Assembly (NCBI RefSeq): GCF_030272615.1
Contig: NC_081412.1
Location: 667,681,852 to 667,745,851, forward strand
Source: Cryptomeria japonica
Lineage: Eukaryota > Streptophyta > Pinopsida > Cupressales > Cupressaceae
Direction: 5' to 3'
Length of the DNA: 64,000 nucleotides
Positions 59,566 to 64,000 of the stretch are shown one piece after another (the first letter of the stretch is position 1; every line of letters begins with the position of its first letter). Position numbers and translations under genes: made by a program. The notes beneath the pieces are model-generated. The model was not told where the DNA came from. It saw nothing but the letters and a program-made list of their open reading frames with translations, and ran no database searches.

Positions 59566-61422
59566 ATTCTAGACTCTCTAGCCAGGTTAATCCTCACTTG
59601 ACCCATGAAAAGGGTGAAAAAAGGCAACGTGCTGCAACTACCAGACATGAAGGATAAATCTTTCTATTGTTCCAAACAATGTTCCCGCATCAAAAACTAG
59701 GGAAACCCACAGAAATTTATAGACCACTGCGATCATAAAAATCACATTTATCAATCTTTAAATGATGCCAATTTTATCAGACTAGCAGATATTACAGAAG
59801 TGAAAGATCAGAAACTTCAACTAGAAATTTCCTCCAGCTTCGTGACACGGATATCAAGAACTTAACTTTCAATAAGCTGCATACAGCCCTCAGGAGAGAA
59901 TGTTCATGGAGAATTTCACAAAAGAAAATCATTGAAATGTTTAGTTCATCAAACAACACAGCTAAGTTTGTCAAGCAGATAAGAAGGTTTCACAAGGTGA
60001 AGTTATGAAGAAATCATTAAAAATAGATTTAATCGCTTGAAAAAATATTGCTATTTTAATTTAAATTACCTCATATTAGGATACCAACTTGAAAATATTT
60101 GGGATTGGGGTTACCTGTTTTTTATTGTCTAAGAGCAGCTAAATTATATAGACAAGCATGCAAAGAGCTCCAAAAGAGATGTTTTCACCCGTAAGAAAAG
60201 CAATTAGACACTACCTAGAACAAAATTTTAAAAATAAAACCAGAGATTATATAAATTAATATATAGAAACTACAGAATTGCCTTGCTCTTTCTTATTCAA
60301 TTGCAAGTGAAACCAACTATAGAAAAAATGAAAAAGTAGTAATATAGCACCAAATTATGCTCAAAAGAAAGTAATGGAAAAGTTCAATTGGACAATTAAT
60401 TGCCTCAAACAAAAGGTTACGAGTGAATGATAACACATTTAGAAATGCTGAAGGCAGTCCACTCGAATAAAGGTAAAAGACATGGCTTGGCTTCCATGCT
60501 TCACTAAAATGATGAAAGAAAGTGCATATAAGAATGTCTACAAAGAACATTATGTTGATGGAATACAACCAAAAGTATCTAATCTTAAAGAATATAAAGC
60601 TAACCTAGGAAGCAAAAGAACCTAGCAAACAGAGTCCTTATGATAATTAGGCAAATACAAAGGTAATCTAATACTGAAACAAAACAAAACAATCCAGGAA
60701 AAAATAAGATAAATTATATTTACAAAATACTCATAACTAACAATCAGTTTTTTTTTAAATCCTGCTGACATATAACTCTATAACTTGCTGGCAAGACTAA
60801 GCTTTAGACAGACCCTGGTAGCTTGGTTTGAATCTTTGATTCAGATATTAAAAGCAAACTGCAAAATACATTGTATGTTATATAAGATGGTGATGAGAAC
60901 ACCAGTATGGTACACCTAAAAGGCATTTTGCTCAGCTACATCCAGATGCTTCACCATCAAAGTTCACAGTCGAGCATACTTACCCTAGAGCAACACTAGG
61001 ACCAATGACCTCCTAGGCAAAAGGATTTCTTTGTAGTGTACCGGGAGAAGATATAAGCCTTTCTGCATGTTAACAATCTATATGAACTGAACCTATAACC
61101 AGAAAATGACAGTGCCCATGAATAAAAGATATGCCTAATTTAGCTTCAAGAATACAAACAATGCCTTTCTGACAACAAATGGCACCAAAAACTATCACTA
61201 ATCAAGTAGTACACAAGAGACATCCACATAGAATGTTAGCCCTTGATGAAAATAGATTCTTGTAGATGATTGTGTCAATATATTTCAGTAAGAAACTGTG
61301 TCCTATAAGGTTATTTTCAAGTTTACAATGGTATTCTACATAATATAGATTGTATGCTAAAATCAGTCCTTAGAGTGAATCACACGATTATGTACATAAT
61401 TTACACTACCCAAAGGTAGCAA
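59566..61422. other. Upstream region of the carrier gene
   Basis: AT-rich DNA 5' of the carrier start codon. It should hold the promoter and 5' UTR, and an acceptor-like CTGGCTAG just before the ATG leaves room for a 5' UTR intron, but no TATA box or exon can be fixed. Confidence 0.45.
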
Positions 61423-61968
61423 TGTAATGTCCCCTATTGGGATATTCCGATATTTTGCGCTAGAAAAACCAAATGAGGTATGAATTATATCATGGAAGTG
61501 CAACTTGCCACTTTAAGTCTTGATTTAGACCCTGCAACCAGACTAGTTATTGTTATGAAAGATAAGGAAACATATAATCAACAATATTATAGAGAGAATC
61601 CTAATCATCATTGTAAATCACATAATGTGCATGTGGGATTTAATAATGTTTTCCCTAACAACCTATCCCCGTTATGGAGTTCCTTGGGAAATCATATAAG
61701 GGCCTTGAGCTTGTTCCTTTCCATCAAGCCTAAGAGCATGGAATGTCACCCACCATTCGGCCTTCTAACCTCACCCGGGGTTGGCATACTTGAATGGAAC
61801 TTATGTGGTACCTACATCCCTTATTATGTATTCCATTCTACCCTCCATAATGAGATGGTTCGTTGGACGTATTAAAGAGTCTTTAATATTTCTCTCATAT
61901 TGTCTTGCCATTGTCATTTTGTTGTTGCCATATTTTTGGACTGAGTTAATATATACCTTCTCATTAAT
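61423..61968 (+). mobile_element. LTR-related fragment
   Basis: Begins TGTAATGTCCCCTATTGGG, almost the start of the LTR at 33868 (TGTAATGTCCCCTACTAGG), and runs to the next TGTAATGTCCCC at 61969. It is probably a partial copy of a related LTR family. No internal domain is seen. Confidence 0.4.
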
Positions 61969-64000
61969 TGTAATGTCCCCTTGTTGAAATAGGATTTATT
62001 AATAAATAATAATAATAAATTAAAATATAAAACTTAAAAGAATAAAAATAACCCTAGTATAGATATCTTAGATACATCTATCTAAAGAAATGCCGATAAA
62101 ATATCAATTGAAACTATTTTATTTACCTTAAAATTATTTTATTTTATTTCATTTTAAATTATATTTACTACATTTAAAAATATTTAAATTATATTGTATT
62201 TACATTATTTATTTTTTCTTAGATACAATTTTTTTATTCGATAATTGACATCTACTTTTTTATATTTAAATTTTAAACTACTTATCATTGTTCAAAAAAA
62301 TCATTAAAATAAAAAATTACAAAATATATTTTTTTAAGGAATATTGTAATTATGAAATGCTGGATTATTTTTAAATATCTTTGTTTTTATTTTATATTTA
62401 TATATCTATCTAAAACTTATAATTTTAATGAGGGTATATTTTATTTTATATGTTGTTTATTTAAAATCTCTTTTATAATTAATATCAATATTTTGACATG
62501 TGAATGGTTGTCAAATTTAAGCTAAAAGATAAAAGTTAACATTAACACGGTCACACTCCATCCCTTGCTGCCATTGTAGAATGCCTATCGGCATTAATTA
62601 ATATAATTAAAATTTAGTTAAGTTTAATGAATGGTCAAAAGGCATGAGATGAAAAGTTGTGACTCCGTCAAAAATGAGATATAAAAGGGAGAGAAGAGCA
62701 CTTCATTTGGGGAGAAAAGGGATGAAGGAAGAAAGAAGGGAGCAAAAGGAATTAAAGAAGCATTAATGGGAAGAAGATAAGGAAGTGACTCTTTCTAAGG
62801 GGCAGCAATGATGAAGGGTCGTGACCCTTTCGAAAGGTGGTAATTGTGAAAGGTTGTGACCATTATGAAGAGGCATGACTCTCCCTCACGTTGGAGGATA
62901 AAGAGGGGAGAAGTTTCCATTTGAGGAGATAAAAAAGGGGAGATCAGTTTGGGGAATAATATATTATTCTCAAGGGCAACAATGAAAAGTGGTGACTCAA
63001 CTCTTATGAAAGGTGGTGACTCTTCCACCAATAAAGTATAAAGGAGAATTCATTCCAAACATTGAAGAGGACTTATCAATTAATGGAGGAAATAAATACA
63101 ATTAACATCAATTCTCGACTAAGAAAGAAAAGAATCTTCAGCAATCAAATACATATCAAACCATTCAGCAATAGCACTCATCCAAGAGAGCAGCGTTCAG
63201 CTTTCAAAAAGGGAAACAACATCAAATTGAATCTGTCCAAATTACCACAGCAGACTGAAAATAAATAACCTGCAATAATTCTAAAAATATAGTGGGCAAG
63301 ATTTAGTGTCCTCCCAAAAGGGGACATTACAAATGGTATCAGAACATGATCCTACCAGCCTGCAGGGTAAAGATAAATTATTACATGCATTTTAGTCAAT
63401 GAGAAGGAATCTAACAATATGTGTATTTGCATGTATGTTTCGTGTTTGCATATATCCATGTGTATGCTTTGTGTTTTCATGCGTATGCTCAGTGTTTGGT
63501 TCATACCTAATGTGTTTCTAGCATGTATACTCCGTGAATATCTATGATTACTGTAAACATATTCCTATCATCATGAGATTTCTATTTTTGGCTGATCTAG
63601 AATATGAGAATAACTAGAGTGAACCAAAAAAAGATATGACATTGCTTGAAGACAAGCAATTTTGGGAAGGACGGACTATCATGTCCCCTTTGAAATAGGA
63701 TTTAATAATAAATAAATTGATAATAATAAAATTAAAATACAAAAAAATAAAAATAACATTTAAATTAGAATAGTTAAAATTTAACTAAGTTAATGAATGG
63801 TCAAAAGGCATAAAATGAAAAGTTGTGACTCCCTCGGACATGAGACATAAAAGGGTGAAGAGAACCTCATTTGAAAGGGGAGAGGGAGGAGAAAAGAAAG
63901 AAGGAAGCAGATGAATCTGGGAAGAGTCAATGGAAGAAGGAAGGAATAGGAAGTAAATAAGGAAGTGACTCTTCCAAAGTTGGGCAGAAATAATCAAAGG
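61969..64000 (+). mobile_element. Second non-coding LTR element, runs off the window
   Basis: First LTR 61969-63331 (TGTAATGTCCCC...GGGGACATTACA), a methionine-tRNA-type primer site TGGTATCAGAAC at 63334, an internal region of only 345 bp (63332-63676), then a second LTR from 63677 that continues past 64000. The internal start (CCTGCAGGGTAAA..., ATATCCATGTGTATGCTT) and end (ATTGCTTGA.GACAAGCAAT) match, in order, the minus-strand internal ends of 33868-40528, so both belong to one family. The first LTR holds an extra AT-rich block of about 0.5 kb (about 62060-62570) not present in the second. No coding capacity is seen. Confidence 0.85.
63677..64000 (+). repeat. Second LTR, partial
   Basis: Repeats the first LTR from its start (ATGTCCCC..TTGAAATAGGATTT), then GAATGGTCAAAAGGCAT and AAAAGTTGTGACTCC. 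It is cut by the window end. Confidence 0.85.

Overview
The window looks like gymnosperm (most likely conifer) nuclear DNA. It is AT-rich and gene-poor, genes are separated or interrupted by old LTR retrotransposons, elements are nested several deep, and one gene has a 12 kb intron full of transposons. The species cannot be named from the sequence.

Three host genes are supported. Two are close paralogues encoding small secreted eight-cysteine lipid-transfer-like proteins (4279-4936 and 16868-17536, both +). Each has two exons, and the last five residues come from a tiny second exon. The third is an eight-exon mitochondrial carrier (SLC25 family) gene on the minus strand (59565 down to 41461), 718 residues with a 417-residue N-terminal extension. 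Its sixth intron is 12,040 bp and holds a Copia element, a Copia fragment and three hAT-like elements.

Layout: 1-2208 is the 3' end of a LINE. 2209-5935 holds a TA microsatellite, tandem repeats and the first lipid-transfer gene. 7444-14135 is a full-length but broken Copia element with 454 bp LTRs and an AATAT target duplication, lying between the two paralogues. 16503-17659 is the second lipid-transfer gene. 19430-21596 holds LINE remains, and 22447-23554 a near-identical 554 bp tandem duplication. About 28300-40640 is a nest: an old Gypsy element carries two hAT-like insertions and a short non-coding LTR element in its 3' LTR, and that LTR element in turn carries a 4.5 kb solo LTR with about 17 hairpin repeats. 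41461-59565 is the carrier gene. 61969 to the end is a second copy of the non-coding LTR family.

The most interesting signals are (1) five short hAT-like elements with perfect 8 bp target duplications, three of which share a C..AGTYAC terminal motif and two an ATTCG subterminal motif; (2) the hairpin array inside the giant solo LTR; (3) a non-coding LTR family with 12 bp inverted ends; and (4) paralogue comparisons showing a conserved intron foldback and a promoter motif present three times in one lipid-transfer gene and once in the other. All coordinates, splice sites and identity counts were worked out by eye, with no alignment tool or database search.
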